Under the pieces are notes generated by a model that was not told the DNA's origin, ran no database searches, and saw only the letters and a list, made by a program, of their open reading frames with translations. DNA of 25,003 bases from an uncultured bacterium (GTDB taxonomy: Bacteria > Cloacimonadota > Cloacimonadia > Cloacimonadales > Cloacimonadaceae). Shown here piece after piece: positions 13,264 to 23,600 of this stretch (position 1 is the first letter of the stretch; each line of letters opens with the position of its first letter). Location of the stretch: the NCBI GenBank assembly GCA_937960795.1, contig CALGPA010000092.1:1-25003 (forward strand). The letters are read 5' to 3'. A program made the position numbers and the translations under genes.

Positions 13264-15491
13264 AGTATATCTTGATCTTGGCTCTATTAGCAGTATCCGG
13301 AGCCATGTTTGCACAGCCGGTGGCAGACAGCTTGGGGCTGGTGCCTGAAGGTATTCCGGAAGCGGTGGACAGCTTTTCGGGGATGCTAAGATGGTTCATC
13401 TACGCAATGATTCTGATATCTGTGCTTGGGATGATCCGCATCTATCTGATCAAGCGCAAAGTAGATAAGAATGATGTGCCCAAGAAAACAAAAGTGGATG
13501 AAAAGGGTAAGCCGATCCCGCCCAAGATGAAATCCCCCATATCAATGCCGTTTATCATCATCATCGTGATGCTTGCCATCATCTTTTGGCATACTCTCAG
13601 TGGCACTCGGGATACCGTCACCAAAGAAAGCTTCAGCAATTTTATGACACGGGTCGAAGAAGGGACGATTTCCGAGGCGCAGTTTACTGAGCGAGATATA
13701 GTTTATAGCGATTTCTCCGAGAATACATACAGCACTACCATGCCCTTTGATGATCCTCGTTTGGTGGACAATCTCTTGGAATCCGGCATCAAAGTGACTA
13801 CCACCAAGCCGCCCAGATGGGCAGGGCTGCTATCCTACGCTTTGCCGTTTATCCTCCTCATCTTCTTCTGGATCTTTATCATGCGCGGGATGACAAATCA
13901 GAATTCCAAAGCATTTAGTTTCGGAAAAAGCAAGGCCAGGCTGCATGAAGCAAGCCGCTCCAAAGTGACTTTCAAGGATGTGGCAGGAGTGGATGAAGCC
14001 AAAGAGGAATTGCAAGAGATTGTAGAATTTCTCAAGGATCCCAAAAGGTTTCAGCGCTTGGGAGGCAGGATCCCCCGCGGAGTGCTCTTAGTCGGGCGGC
14101 CGGGAACTGGTAAGACGCTCTTGGCAAAGGCAGTATCCGGAGAGGCGGGAGTGCCCTTTTTCTCTATATCAGGCTCGGATTTTGTGGAGATGTTTGTCGG
14201 AGTCGGTGCGGCACGTGTGCGCGATCTCTTTGATCAAGCCAAAAAGAACTCTCCCTGCATCACTTTTATCGACGAGATTGATGCGGTGGGAAGACATCGC
14301 GGCACAGGCCTCGGCGGCGGTCATGACGAGCGGGAGCAGACTCTGAATCAGCTCTTGGTGGAGATGGATGGCTTTGAGCCCAATGAGGCTGTGATCATCA
14401 TCGCTGCCACAAATCGTCCAGATATACTGGATCCGGCGCTGCTCAGACCGGGAAGGTTTGATCGTCAGGTCACGGTCGACCTGCCAGACATCAAGGGACG
14501 CACCGAGATCCTCGAAGTGCACGCCGCCAAGGTTCCACTTTCGGATGATGTGCATTTGGAGATTATTGCGCGAGGAACTCCCGGCTTTAGCGGGGCAGAC
14601 CTTGCCAATCTGGTCAACGAAGCAGCTCTCATCGCTGCCAGTAAAAACAAAAGCAGTATCGAGATGATAGATTTTGAGGAAGCCAAAGATAAGCTTACTC
14701 TCGGCAAAGAAAAGAAAAGCCGAGTCATCCCCGAAGAAGATAAGAAGCTCACAGCCTATCATGAGATCGGACACGTGCTCACCAGCATCTTTCAGGATCT
14801 GGTGGAACCCGTTCACAAAGTCAGCATCATCCCGCGTGGCTTTACAGGCGGCGCAACGCACTATCTGCAAAGTGATAAAACGGGATATTCAAAGAGCTAC
14901 CTGACTCAGTTCTTGGTGACTCTTTTGGGTGGTCGTGCAGCTGAAGAAGTGGTCTTTTCTGAGCTGACTACAGGTGCCGGGAATGACTTGGAACGCTGCA
15001 CGGACATCGCCAAGAAGATGGTCTGCGCTTGGGGCATGAGCGAGGTCGTTGGCCCCATGACGATTGGCAAGGATCAAGGCGAAGTCTTTTTGGGCAAAGA
15101 GATCAGCTCTCGTGAGATCCACAGCGAAGATACCGCGAAGCTGGTGGACAAGGAGATCCGAGCTCTTATCTCCGATGCATACAACACCGCCAAGACGATC
15201 CTGTCCAAACACCGTTCGCTTTTGGACGCTATGTCACAAGAACTTCAAGACAAAGAGACTCTCAATACTGACGACATCTTTACCCTGATCTTGGACAATC
15301 TTGATAGCGATGAGCGGGCGATTGTACAGAGCAAGTATGAACGCGCCAAAGAGATGCGTTTTGAATACTCCGCCGATGGCCTCAGCAAGCCCGTGGCAAG
15401 GCCTGAGCCTCAACCAAGCTCGGAGATCGATGACAAGCACATCTCTCCCGAAACCGAGCGGGGAACTCCGATGGAGGACAAGAATGAGTGA
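13260..15491 (+). CDS. ftsH: ATP-dependent zinc metalloprotease FtsH with extended N-terminus
   Basis: FtsH degrades membrane and short-lived soluble proteins. Walker A (GRPGTGKT, residues 279-286), Walker B (ITFIDEID) and the second region of homology (NRPDILDPALLRPGRFDR) are followed by the zinc site HEIGH (501-505) and the third-ligand region AGNDLERCTDIAKKMV. Walker A carries Arg where GPPGTGKT has Pro. The AAA domain starts about 85 residues later than in E. coli. The extra part is a signal-peptide-like segment (1-19), a helix (41-64) and a basic loop. The usual two helices (96-115 and 187-209) follow. A cleaved signal would leave the topology right. ATG 13260 overlaps hpt by 4 bases; an in-frame GTG lies 9 bases upstream. 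Confidence 0.95.
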   Translation: MKYILILALLAVSGAMFAQPVADSLGLVPEGIPEAVDSFSGMLRWFIYAMILISVLGMIRIYLIKRKVDKNDVPKKTKVDEKGKPIPPKMKSPISMPFIIIIVMLAIIFWHTLSGTRDTVTKESFSNFMTRVEEGTISEAQFTERDIVYSDFSENTYSTTMPFDDPRLVDNLLESGIKVTTTKPPRWAGLLSYALPFILLIFFWIFIMRGMTNQNSKAFSFGKSKARLHEASRSKVTFKDVAGVDEAKEELQEIVEFLKDPKRFQRLGGRIPRGVLLVGRPGTGKTLLAKAVSGEAGVPFFSISGSDFVEMFVGVGAARVRDLFDQAKKNSPCITFIDEIDAVGRHRGTGLGGGHDEREQTLNQLLVEMDGFEPNEAVIIIAATNRPDILDPALLRPGRFDRQVTVDLPDIKGRTEILEVHAAKVPLSDDVHLEIIARGTPGFSGADLANLVNEAALIAASKNKSSIEMIDFEEAKDKLTLGKEKKSRVIPEEDKKLTAYHEIGHVLTSIFQDLVEPVHKVSIIPRGFTGGATHYLQSDKTGYSKSYLTQFLVTLLGGRAAEEVVFSELTTGAGNDLERCTDIAKKMVCAWGMSEVVGPMTIGKDQGEVFLGKEISSREIHSEDTAKLVDKEIRALISDAYNTAKTILSKHRSLLDAMSQELQDKETLNTDDIFTLILDNLDSDERAIVQSKYERAKEMRFEYSADGLSKPVARPEPQPSSEIDDKHISPETERGTPMEDKNE

Positions 15492-16023
15492 GGCAAGACT
15501 GCATGGGACCACTATCATCGGGATCCATCGGGGGAATCGTATTGCTCTCTGTGGAGACGGACAAGTCTCTTTGGGGGATACGGTCATCAAAGCGAAAGCG
15601 GTCAAGATCCGCAAGATATTCGATGACAAAGTGATCATCGGCTTTGCGGGAGCCACTGCAGATGCCTTCACCCTCTTTGAGAAGTTTGAAGAAAAGCTCA
15701 AGACAAACAAAGGCAATCTTCGCAAGGCAGCGGTTGATCTTGCCAAAGAGTGGCGCCAGGATAAGTATCTTAGGCGCTTGGAAGCAATGCTCATCGCAGG
15801 AGATAAGACCGGACTTTTGATGATTAGCGGAGTCGGAGATGTGCTGGAGCCGGATGACGGTCTCATCGCCATCGGCAGTGGAGGAAATTATGCCCTGTCT
15901 GCAGCTCGGGCACTGGCGCGAAACACAAAAATCAGCGAAGATAAAATCGTCTTGGAAGCCATGAAGATCGCTTCCGAGATCTGTATATATACCAATGACC
16001 AGTTTACCTTGGAGGTTCTCTAA
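15484..16023 (+). CDS. hslV: ATP-dependent protease subunit HslV (ClpQ)
   Basis: HslV is the proteolytic core of the HslUV complex, with N-terminal threonine nucleophiles. The protein reads MSEARLHGTTIIGIHRG; Thr9 is the nucleophile if the leader is removed, as in relatives with HGTTI. The GDGQVSLGDTVIKAKAVKIRKI segment, FAGATADAFTLFEKFE and the GSGGNYALSAARAL region are all typical. At 179 residues it is normal length. The start is ATG 15484, with GGAGG 6 bases upstream, inside the end of ftsH (8-base overlap). A longer in-frame extension back to 15301 only shadows ftsH. Confidence 0.96.
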   Translation: MSEARLHGTTIIGIHRGNRIALCGDGQVSLGDTVIKAKAVKIRKIFDDKVIIGFAGATADAFTLFEKFEEKLKTNKGNLRKAAVDLAKEWRQDKYLRRLEAMLIAGDKTGLLMISGVGDVLEPDDGLIAIGSGGNYALSAARALARNTKISEDKIVLEAMKIASEICIYTNDQFTLEVL

Positions 16024-17379
16024 GTGCCAGATATGGAAAATCTTACCCCGGCAAGGATAGTAACTGAGCTGGACAAATACATCATCAGTCAATCCGCCGC
16101 TAAAAGAAGCGTCGCAGTAGCTTTGAGAAATCGCTGGCGTCGTCAGCGTGTGCAAAGCGATCTTCGAAGTGAGATCATGCCGAACAACATCATTATGATC
16201 GGTCCCACGGGAGTGGGCAAGACCGAGATTGCCCGCCGCATAGCCAAGCTCGTTAATGCCCCTTTTATCAAAGTGGAAGCATCCAAATTTACCGAAGTGG
16301 GATATGTGGGACGTGATGTCGAAGCGATGATCCGGGAGCTGGTGAGCCATGCCGTGGGGCAGACCCGTGCGCAGATGGTCGAAGAAGTAAAACAAGAAGC
16401 GCATGCTCTGGCCATCGAAAAAATCTTGGATGTCCTGCTGCCGTTAAAACGCAGGAAGGATGATACGCTGACGGCTGAAGAACAAGCCCGATATCAACGC
16501 AGCCGCGACAAGATGCGCAAGAAGCTGGAAAGCGGAAAGCTGGATGATAAAGAGATCCAGATTGATATCCCGGAAGACTCAGCGCCCAGCTTTGAGATGA
16601 TGACAAACTTCAATGTAGAAGCGCTTGACTTTGACATCTCTGATATGCTTTCAAACATATTCCCCGGTAAAGCGGGAGTCAAAAAGCACCGCAGCACCGT
16701 TGCAAAAGCGCTGAAGAGCTATACCGATCACGAGATCAATCAGTTGGTGCCCAAAGACAAAGTCGCCGAGCTGGCAAAGAAGTCAGTCGCGGAAAACGGC
16801 ATTGTCTTCATCGACGAGATCGACAAGATCGCCACTTTGGACAAGCAAGGCGGCATCGATGTGTCGCGGAGCGGAGTACAGCGCGATCTGTTGCCGATCG
16901 TGGAAGGGAGCAACGTCCCCACCAAATATGGACCTGTGGATACTTCCCACATACTTTTCATAGCAGCAGGCGCTTTCAACACTGCCAAGCCCAGTGATCT
17001 TATCCCGGAATTGCAGGGGCGCTTCCCGATTCGTGTGGAGCTGAGCAGCCTTACGGAGCAGGACTTTGTGCGCATCATCAGTGAGCCGGAAAACGCTCTG
17101 ACTAAGCAGTATAGAGAGCTGTTTCGCACCGAAGGCGTGGAGCTTAGCTTCTCCACCGGGGCGATCTCAGAAATCGCACGATTTGCGGCTATGGCAAATG
17201 ATAAGATGGAAGACATCGGAGCGCGCAGGCTGCACACCATCCTCAATACTTTGCTGGATGACTTTCTCTTTGAGATGCCAAGCCCCAAACTCTCCAAGGT
17301 AAAAATCACTAAGAAGATGGTCACTGAGCGGCTCAATCCGGTGATTGAGAGCGAAGATCTCTCTCGATTCATTCTCTGA
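16024..17379 (+). CDS. hslU: ATP-dependent protease ATPase subunit HslU (ClpY)
   Basis: HslU is the AAA+ unfoldase that feeds HslV. Walker A GPTGVGKT (residues 60-67), the FTEVGYVGRDVE pore and sensor stretch, and Walker B FIDEIDKIA (262-270) are intact. An I-domain about 110-240 has a charged linker, and the C-terminal LSRFIL tail is what docks into HslV to activate it. Its 451 residues are the normal size. The start is GTG 16024, 8 bases after GGAGG and directly after the hslV stop. ATG 16033 would lie 17 bases from that site. It ends overlapping the MFS gene by 1 base (TGATG). Confidence 0.97.
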   Translation: MPDMENLTPARIVTELDKYIISQSAAKRSVAVALRNRWRRQRVQSDLRSEIMPNNIIMIGPTGVGKTEIARRIAKLVNAPFIKVEASKFTEVGYVGRDVEAMIRELVSHAVGQTRAQMVEEVKQEAHALAIEKILDVLLPLKRRKDDTLTAEEQARYQRSRDKMRKKLESGKLDDKEIQIDIPEDSAPSFEMMTNFNVEALDFDISDMLSNIFPGKAGVKKHRSTVAKALKSYTDHEINQLVPKDKVAELAKKSVAENGIVFIDEIDKIATLDKQGGIDVSRSGVQRDLLPIVEGSNVPTKYGPVDTSHILFIAAGAFNTAKPSDLIPELQGRFPIRVELSSLTEQDFVRIISEPENALTKQYRELFRTEGVELSFSTGAISEIARFAAMANDKMEDIGARRLHTILNTLLDDFLFEMPSPKLSKVKITKKMVTERLNPVIESEDLSRFIL

Positions 17380-18677
17380 TGATCAGCTTTATTCGCCGCA
17401 CGTTCACTTCACTGAGCATCAGGAACTACCGCTTGTTCTTCATAGGGCAAGGTGTATCCTTGATCGGCACATGGATCCAGCGCACGACCATGGGTTGGTT
17501 TGTCTATAGGATCACAGGATCCGCTTTTCTTTTGGGTCTTGTGACCTTTTTGTCGATGATCCCATCGGTCTTTGTCTCACCCTTTGTCGGTGCATGGGCT
17601 GATCGCTGGAATCGGCATCGCACCATCATTGGCACTCAGATTGCGTTCTTTGTGCAAAATGCAGTTTTGGCAAGCTTGGTCTTGACCAATGTGATCAATG
17701 AGCATGTGGTATATCCGATCTTGATCCTAGCACTCATCCAAGGTGTGATTGAGGCGGTAGATTCGCCCATTCGGCAGACATTTTTGATAGATTTGATAGG
17801 GGATAAGAAGCTGTTGCCAAATGCCATAGCTACAAACAGCGCGATGTTCAACGGCGCTCGTTTGATCGGACCGGCTGTTGGGGGACTCTTGATCATGCTT
17901 TTTAGTGAAGGAGTGTGCTTTGCCATCAATGCTGCTACTTATCTTCCGATCATCATCTCGTTGCAATTTATCAAGGTGCGCTATCCCGCCCTCCCTCCCC
18001 GCACGATATCCACATTTAGGAAGATAGCTGACGGCTGGAGATATGTCTACCACAGCTTCCCGATCCGCTTTTTGATCGCGAATCTGGCGATTTACACTCT
18101 CTTTGGTTACAGCTATTCGACCCTGATCCCCGTCTTTGCCAAGGATATTCTCCAAGGTAACAGCGGCACCCAGGGCTTGCTGATGTCGACAGCCGGGATC
18201 GGAGCCTTGATAGGGGCATTTATTCTGGCCTCAAAAAGCAGTATCAAAGGAATGCAAATCCGCTTGATCTTGGTGGGTTTGGTCGCCAGCAGTGGACTGA
18301 TGTTCTTTTCACAGAGTAGGTCAACCCTGCTGAGTATGTTGATGATGCTTTTCATAGGTTTTGGGATGATGATGAATACAGCCACAACCAATACCCTCAT
18401 CCAATCCATGGTTTCTGACGACATGAGAGGCAGAGTCCTGAGCGCCTACACGATGAGCTTCATGAGTATGTCACCCTTTGGGGGGCTCTTGGTGGGAAGT
18501 CTTTCCAGTCGCATAGGAGCTCAAAGCACGATGTTTATCTGCGCTCTTATCTGCTTTTTGTGGAGCCTCAATGGGCTTCGTTTGATGCCTCGCTTCAGCC
18601 GAAACATGCTTAAGATGTTGGTCAAAAACTCAAATTCGGAAGTCTATCGGGCTCCACGCTTGAGGATGGGAATGTGA
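17379..18677 (+). CDS. MFS transporter, EntS/MFS_3-like exporter
   Basis: This 432-residue protein has about 12 hydrophobic helices and the major facilitator pattern. GTWIQRTTMGWFVYRITGSAFLLGLV is characteristic of the MFS_3 (EntS-like) group, and the loop 2-3 motif GAWADRWNRHR is a variant of G-x-x-x-D-R-x-G-R-R. DSPIRQTFLIDLIG, then NSAMFNGARLIGPAVGGL, also fits that group, known for exporting siderophores or drugs. The substrate here is not shown. A second basic intracellular loop follows at about residue 200-210. It is translationally coupled to hslU by a 1-base overlap and overlaps pgeF by 4 bases. Its presence in a proteolysis-rich operon has no obvious reason. Confidence 0.88.
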   Translation: MISFIRRTFTSLSIRNYRLFFIGQGVSLIGTWIQRTTMGWFVYRITGSAFLLGLVTFLSMIPSVFVSPFVGAWADRWNRHRTIIGTQIAFFVQNAVLASLVLTNVINEHVVYPILILALIQGVIEAVDSPIRQTFLIDLIGDKKLLPNAIATNSAMFNGARLIGPAVGGLLIMLFSEGVCFAINAATYLPIIISLQFIKVRYPALPPRTISTFRKIADGWRYVYHSFPIRFLIANLAIYTLFGYSYSTLIPVFAKDILQGNSGTQGLLMSTAGIGALIGAFILASKSSIKGMQIRLILVGLVASSGLMFFSQSRSTLLSMLMMLFIGFGMMMNTATTNTLIQSMVSDDMRGRVLSAYTMSFMSMSPFGGLLVGSLSSRIGAQSTMFICALICFLWSLNGLRLMPRFSRNMLKMLVKNSNSEVYRAPRLRMGM

Positions 18678-19366
18678 AGAAGATCTTCTTTCATCTGGGA
18701 GACAGCAGCTTGGACTATCGCTCGTTGATGCAAAGAGCGGACGATATCGTGATCGAAGACAAGATCATCCCGCCTTCCAAGATGGTCATAGCGGAGCAGA
18801 CTCACTCAGATCTCGTGCACATATGCCGTCCGGAGGATTCTGGAGCCGGATTTGGTGATCATCCTCAGATCCCGCTTTGTGATGCATTAGTTAGTGGAAT
18901 CCCAGACCAATATCTGCTCATTCGCACAGCAGATTGCTTCCCGATCTTGCTCTTTGACCCCAAAAGAGAAGTAGTGGGAGCTGTGCATAGTGGACGTGAG
19001 GGCACCAGGAAAAACATCGTCGGCAATACTATCCGGGTGATGCTGGAGGAGTTTGGCAGTGATCCTGCGGACATCATAGCTCATGTAGGCGCGGGGATCT
19101 GCGAGGAGCACTATGAGGTAGGCAGCGATCTCTTTGAAGCCTTCAACGAGCAGCTTACTATCAATGGTTTCTGTCCGTGTACCGGGCTTTCGGGACATCT
19201 CAATCTGAGGACGACCATCTTTCAGCAATTGATCCGCGCCGGACTCAGATTCATCAATATCGAAAACATCCATGCATGCACATATGAGGATCCTGCATAC
19301 TTTTCATACCGTCGGGATCATGGTAACAACAGACAAATTAATCTAATCGGGATCAGCTATGAATAA
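18674..19366 (+). CDS. pgeF: Multicopper polyphenol oxidase-like purine nucleoside phosphorylase (laccase-domain, YfiH/LACC1)
   Basis: YfiH/LACC1 family enzymes bind one zinc and phosphorolyse purine nucleosides, and E. coli PgeF also edits peptidoglycan precursors. The three zinc ligands are visible in EQTHSDLVH (His44), RTADCFPILLFD (Cys88) and AVHSGREGTRKNIV (His105), where most relatives have H-A/S-G-W-R-G. GAGICEEHYEVGSDL and DPAYFSYRRD complete the family. It starts at GTG 18674 with GAGG about 8 bases upstream, overlapping the MFS stop (GTGA). The protein is 230 residues, slightly short. The 3' end overlaps the FapA gene by 8 bases. Confidence 0.93.
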   Translation: MKKIFFHLGDSSLDYRSLMQRADDIVIEDKIIPPSKMVIAEQTHSDLVHICRPEDSGAGFGDHPQIPLCDALVSGIPDQYLLIRTADCFPILLFDPKREVVGAVHSGREGTRKNIVGNTIRVMLEEFGSDPADIIAHVGAGICEEHYEVGSDLFEAFNEQLTINGFCPCTGLSGHLNLRTTIFQQLIRAGLRFINIENIHACTYEDPAYFSYRRDHGNNRQINLIGISYE

Positions 19367-20645
19367 GATCTTAAGCAGCAAAAGCGGGAATGTGACGCTC
19401 GAACTCAGGCAAGAAAGCACTTCCGCTTGGCTCACCATCAAAAAGACGGGCAGATTGGTAGACGAAAAAGAGATCCTGGATCTCATTGAAGAAGCCGGCA
19501 TCAAATCCGGATTTGACGAAGCCTTGAAACTGATCCGCGCTCAAGGGATCGAAAAGGATTTTGACACTCCCTTTCCGATCGCAGTGTGCAATCGGGATGA
19601 GATAGAGAAAGAAGCTCAGCTCCACTTCCACTATGATCCCATAGACATCGGTGACTTAGGGCATGATCTCAACCTATCGCACCTGGCAAGAAGCTCATAT
19701 GTTCACGAGCGGGATGTGATAGCCTCATATTCGGACAACATTTTCGAACGAGAGGGCAGCATCTATGATATCTTTGGGGGATTGATCACCAAAGCTGTGG
19801 TTGATGAAGCGCGCGCCCAAGCTATGGCGGGAGAATATGTCCGCTATGAAGCTCATGAATACATTGCAGAGACCATGGGCTATCCATTTTTGGATAGCGA
19901 AGGCAGGATTTCGATTATGACCGAGCTCAAAGTGGATGCGGAATCTGTTCCCAAACACGAGTTTCTGCGATGCCCCATAGCCTTGGAGATCATGGGTGAT
20001 CTGGAATCTGCAAACATCGCTTGCGCCAGAGAGATCGTGATCCACGGCAATGTAACAGATAGCAGCATATATTGCGAAGGCGATTTGATCGTCAAAGGCA
20101 GGATCGAAAGCTGCATCAATCCCGGCATCCAATCTTTGGGAATCTTGCAGGCGACCAGCATCCACCAATCCCGAATTTGTGCCAAAAGAGCGCTGGATTT
20201 TGACACAGAGATCATCCATAGCACCATTGCCACCGATGGAGATCTCACTGGATTGGAGGCAGGATCCCGGATCGTAGGTGGCTTGTGTCAAGCTGCCGGC
20301 AACATCCGCATAGCCATCGCGGGTGATGCATCCTCGGAAGAAACCGAGATCGAGGTAGCCATCAGCCCCTTCTACCGCGCCATCTTGATGCAGATGACCA
20401 AAGAAGCCGTCCGGTTGCGCGATAATGGTGATTCTCAAGCTCTTGACGATCTCCAAAAGCGCATCAGACGGTGCGAAGAAGAGCTGGACAAACAGCTCAA
20501 TGATTTTTTAAAACGTTCACCGGATGACAAGAAGACTGTATCCGTGAGTGATCAAGTATATCCCAAGACCCTCTTTCGGGTTTTAAAGCATTCATACCAG
20601 ATCAAAAACCGCCAAAAGGGCATTTTTCTGGAAGAAAAGGAGTAG
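19359..20645 (+). CDS. FapA-like (DUF342) protein
   Basis: FapA family proteins form a right-handed beta-helix and are often found near flagellar or chemotaxis genes, but their role is not settled. The N-terminal domain has alternating helices. Residues 205-330 show the repeating strand-turn pattern (LEIMGDLESANIACAREIVIHGNV, SSIYCEGDLIVKGRIESC, ICAKRALDFDTEIIHST), which is the DUF342 helix. A charged coiled coil follows at about 345-395 (AVRLRDNGD through EELDKQLNDFLKR). ATG 19359 lies inside the pgeF tail with only a weak GGGA site, so it is coupled. No transmembrane segment. The C-terminus is basic. The family call is good; function unknown. Confidence 0.85.
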   Translation: MNKILSSKSGNVTLELRQESTSAWLTIKKTGRLVDEKEILDLIEEAGIKSGFDEALKLIRAQGIEKDFDTPFPIAVCNRDEIEKEAQLHFHYDPIDIGDLGHDLNLSHLARSSYVHERDVIASYSDNIFEREGSIYDIFGGLITKAVVDEARAQAMAGEYVRYEAHEYIAETMGYPFLDSEGRISIMTELKVDAESVPKHEFLRCPIALEIMGDLESANIACAREIVIHGNVTDSSIYCEGDLIVKGRIESCINPGIQSLGILQATSIHQSRICAKRALDFDTEIIHSTIATDGDLTGLEAGSRIVGGLCQAAGNIRIAIAGDASSEETEIEVAISPFYRAILMQMTKEAVRLRDNGDSQALDDLQKRIRRCEEELDKQLNDFLKRSPDDKKTVSVSDQVYPKTLFRVLKHSYQIKNRQKGIFLEEKE

Positions 20646-20658
20646 TTGGAGTACATAT

Positions 20659-23600
20659 ATGAAATTCAGAGCGATACTCGCGCTGTTGGCGTTTCTAATG
20701 ATCATCAGCCCCATCTTGGGGCAAGTTCCGGGCTTTCTGAAAGATCCTGCCATATCTCCGGATGGCAACCAAGTGTGCTTTGTCTTTGCAGATGATCTAT
20801 GGATTGTTGATTTTGCCGGAGGCGATGCCCGCCGCTTAACCGATACCAAAGCAAATGAATGGGGTCCGGTCTGGTCCCCGGATGGAGAATGGATCGCTTT
20901 CAATTCCAATCGTGAAGGACAGACATATCCCTATCTGATATCTGCCCAAGGCGGAGAATCCCGCGTGATCATCCGCGAAACATACACTGTGGCAGATTGG
21001 TTCAACGATAGCCGCCACCTCCTAGTCTTGCGCGGGAATCCGGAATTTGGATCCTCTTTCTACAAGCTACCCATATCTTCTGATCGCCCCCTGCTTTTGG
21101 GCGAGATCGGCGAAAGATGGGCAAGCCTCTCTCCTGATAACAGCAAGATAGTCTTCAGCCGCTATGGATATGCCCATCGTGAAGCCTACACCGGCAGCAT
21201 GAATGGCGATCTTTGGATGCTGGATATCCCTTCCGGGGAATACATGCGGCTCACTCGTACTGATCTCACCGAGCGCTATCCACGCTATTCTCACTTCTCA
21301 AATTCCCTTTTCTATAGCTATTCCGATGGCACTCGGTTCCAGCTCACTCGAGTGGATGACATGGATTTTGAGAGTCCATTCCAGGTCAGCAATCTGACTG
21401 ATTTTAGTGCAAGAGACCTCAGCATTGCGCGTGCAAACGACCGCATCGTGTTTGAACACTTCAATGATATCTACAAATATGACCCAACCAAGTTAGGTGG
21501 TCCCAGGATCCAAAAGCTTGAGATCAGAATCGCTCAGGATATGTGGCAAAACCCAATAGTCGAGCAAGATATGAAGAATGACATTGTGGACTACGCCGTT
21601 TCAGACGACGAACTCTTGGTGGCATTTACTTATAAATACGACAATTTCATCGTCCCGCGCAAGGGTGGCAAGCCCATTCAGATCACCCATGATCACGCCG
21701 GCTGGGCAAACATGGTCTTTATCTCGGATCGAGAACTGATTCTCTCCAAGCTGGATCGCGGCAGAGAAAAGCTCTTTACTATGTCAGTAGATGATGATCT
21801 GAGCCTCAAGCCATTTTCTTGGTTTGGCGCAGACAGTCTTGCGGTCAAAGAAGTTTCCAAAGACGCTCAGGGTCGCCTGCAGATCAAATATCAAGATTCT
21901 CAAAATGCCGGCAGGGTTGCCATTGCGGATAAGGGCAGCACTGTCCTACGCCCGATCGATGCACCGGGGATGGTGATCTCAAACTTCGCCATCAACTCAA
22001 GCGGCACGCATGCCGTGTATTGCACTTGGGACAATTACTATTTTATCAGTGGATTGTATCTCTACGATTTAGAAACAGATACACATCACAAGATGTTCTC
22101 CGATGATCGTAGCATCTCAAACATCCATTGGATGGAAGACAATCGATCTCTCGTCTTCACAAGAGATAGAAATATCTACCGCTTGGACCTCGTGCCACGC
22201 GATGAATATGAGTTTGACGTAGATCACTGGGACGAAATCTTTGAGCCATCCTCAATGTCATCCGATAATCCTGAGCAAGAAGACAATCAAGATGCTCAGG
22301 AAGAAGAGATTGACAGCGATGAGGAAAGCCCGGATATCAGGGCAGATGCCCCCGTCAAAATCGTCTGGGAAAGCCTGGATAAGAGACTCTACCAATTGTA
22401 TAGTGGCTCTCTCTCAAGCATGTTTGTAGTAAGCGTGCTCAGCGACAGCACCTTCCTTTTTGTGGATCGCCCCTGGTACTCGGCGGATAAAGCTGTGCTC
22501 TACAAAGGCGATATCTACGGCAAAAACAAAAAGGAAGAAGCTTCCTTTAGCAAAGAGACCTTGTCATACAAATTGGTGAATAAAAACCTCTATTACCTAG
22601 ACGGATATGCCCTGAAATCCTATCACACCACTAGCCGCAAACGTAGCAGCATAGACATCTCAATGGATTATCAATATGATATACGAGAGCTCAATACCAG
22701 AGTCTTTGAACAAGCCTGGGGAATCTTTGCGGACAATTTCTACGATCCGAATTTCCACGGACAGGATTGGCAAGCTCTATATAGAAAGTATCGCCCATTT
22801 GTCACCCAAGCACGAGATATCAACGAAGTTGGCACGATCATCGATGAGATGGTGGGAGATCTAAATGCCTCTCACACCGGATTCTATCCCCGTCAAGATG
22901 AACCCAGCCACTTCAAGCAGAGTGCAAGTCTGGGTCTGGAATTTGATTACAGCGAGCACCTCAGCCGCGGGATCAGGATCCAAAGAGTATATCCCACCAC
23001 GCGGATTGCAAGCGTCTATGAGATTCGTGATGGGGACATCCTGACTCACATCGATGAGGAAGAGATCCTCCCAAACACCGCCATGGACGAGATCCTCAGA
23101 GACAAGGTGGGCAAGCTCATAAAGTTTAGGATTATGCGCGATGATCAAGAAATCACTGGCCAAGTCAGGGGACTTTCCTATCGTGAACTTTACAATCTCT
23201 ACTACGAATACGTGGTCGATCGACGCCGCCAAGCAGTGCATGAAGCCACCAATAATCGGGTCGGATACATCCACCTTCCCGCCATGGGCACGGTTGATTA
23301 TGAAAATTTCTATAGAGACTTCTTTCGCGACAACCATGACAAAGAAGCTCTCATCATAGATTTTCGCGGCAATCGGGGCGGACGAGTGCATGACGATGTG
23401 ATCTCCCTGCTCACAAAACAGACCTATGCCTACAGCTACAGCAGACTTCACGGCCCCGAGATGAGGCCGGAGCCGAGATTTGCCATCACCATCCCCACGG
23501 TCGTCCTAGTCGATGAAAAGTCCTTCTCAGATGGCGAGATTTTCCCCGTGATCTATCAAGAATTGAATCTGGGCAAAGTCATCGGATACCCCTCCAGCGG

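Noticed and set aside
15382..16404. A 340-codon minus-strand frame opposite ftsH, hslV and hslU
   Set aside because: It spans three well-recognised genes on the other strand and has no known domain; it is a shadow of codon bias.
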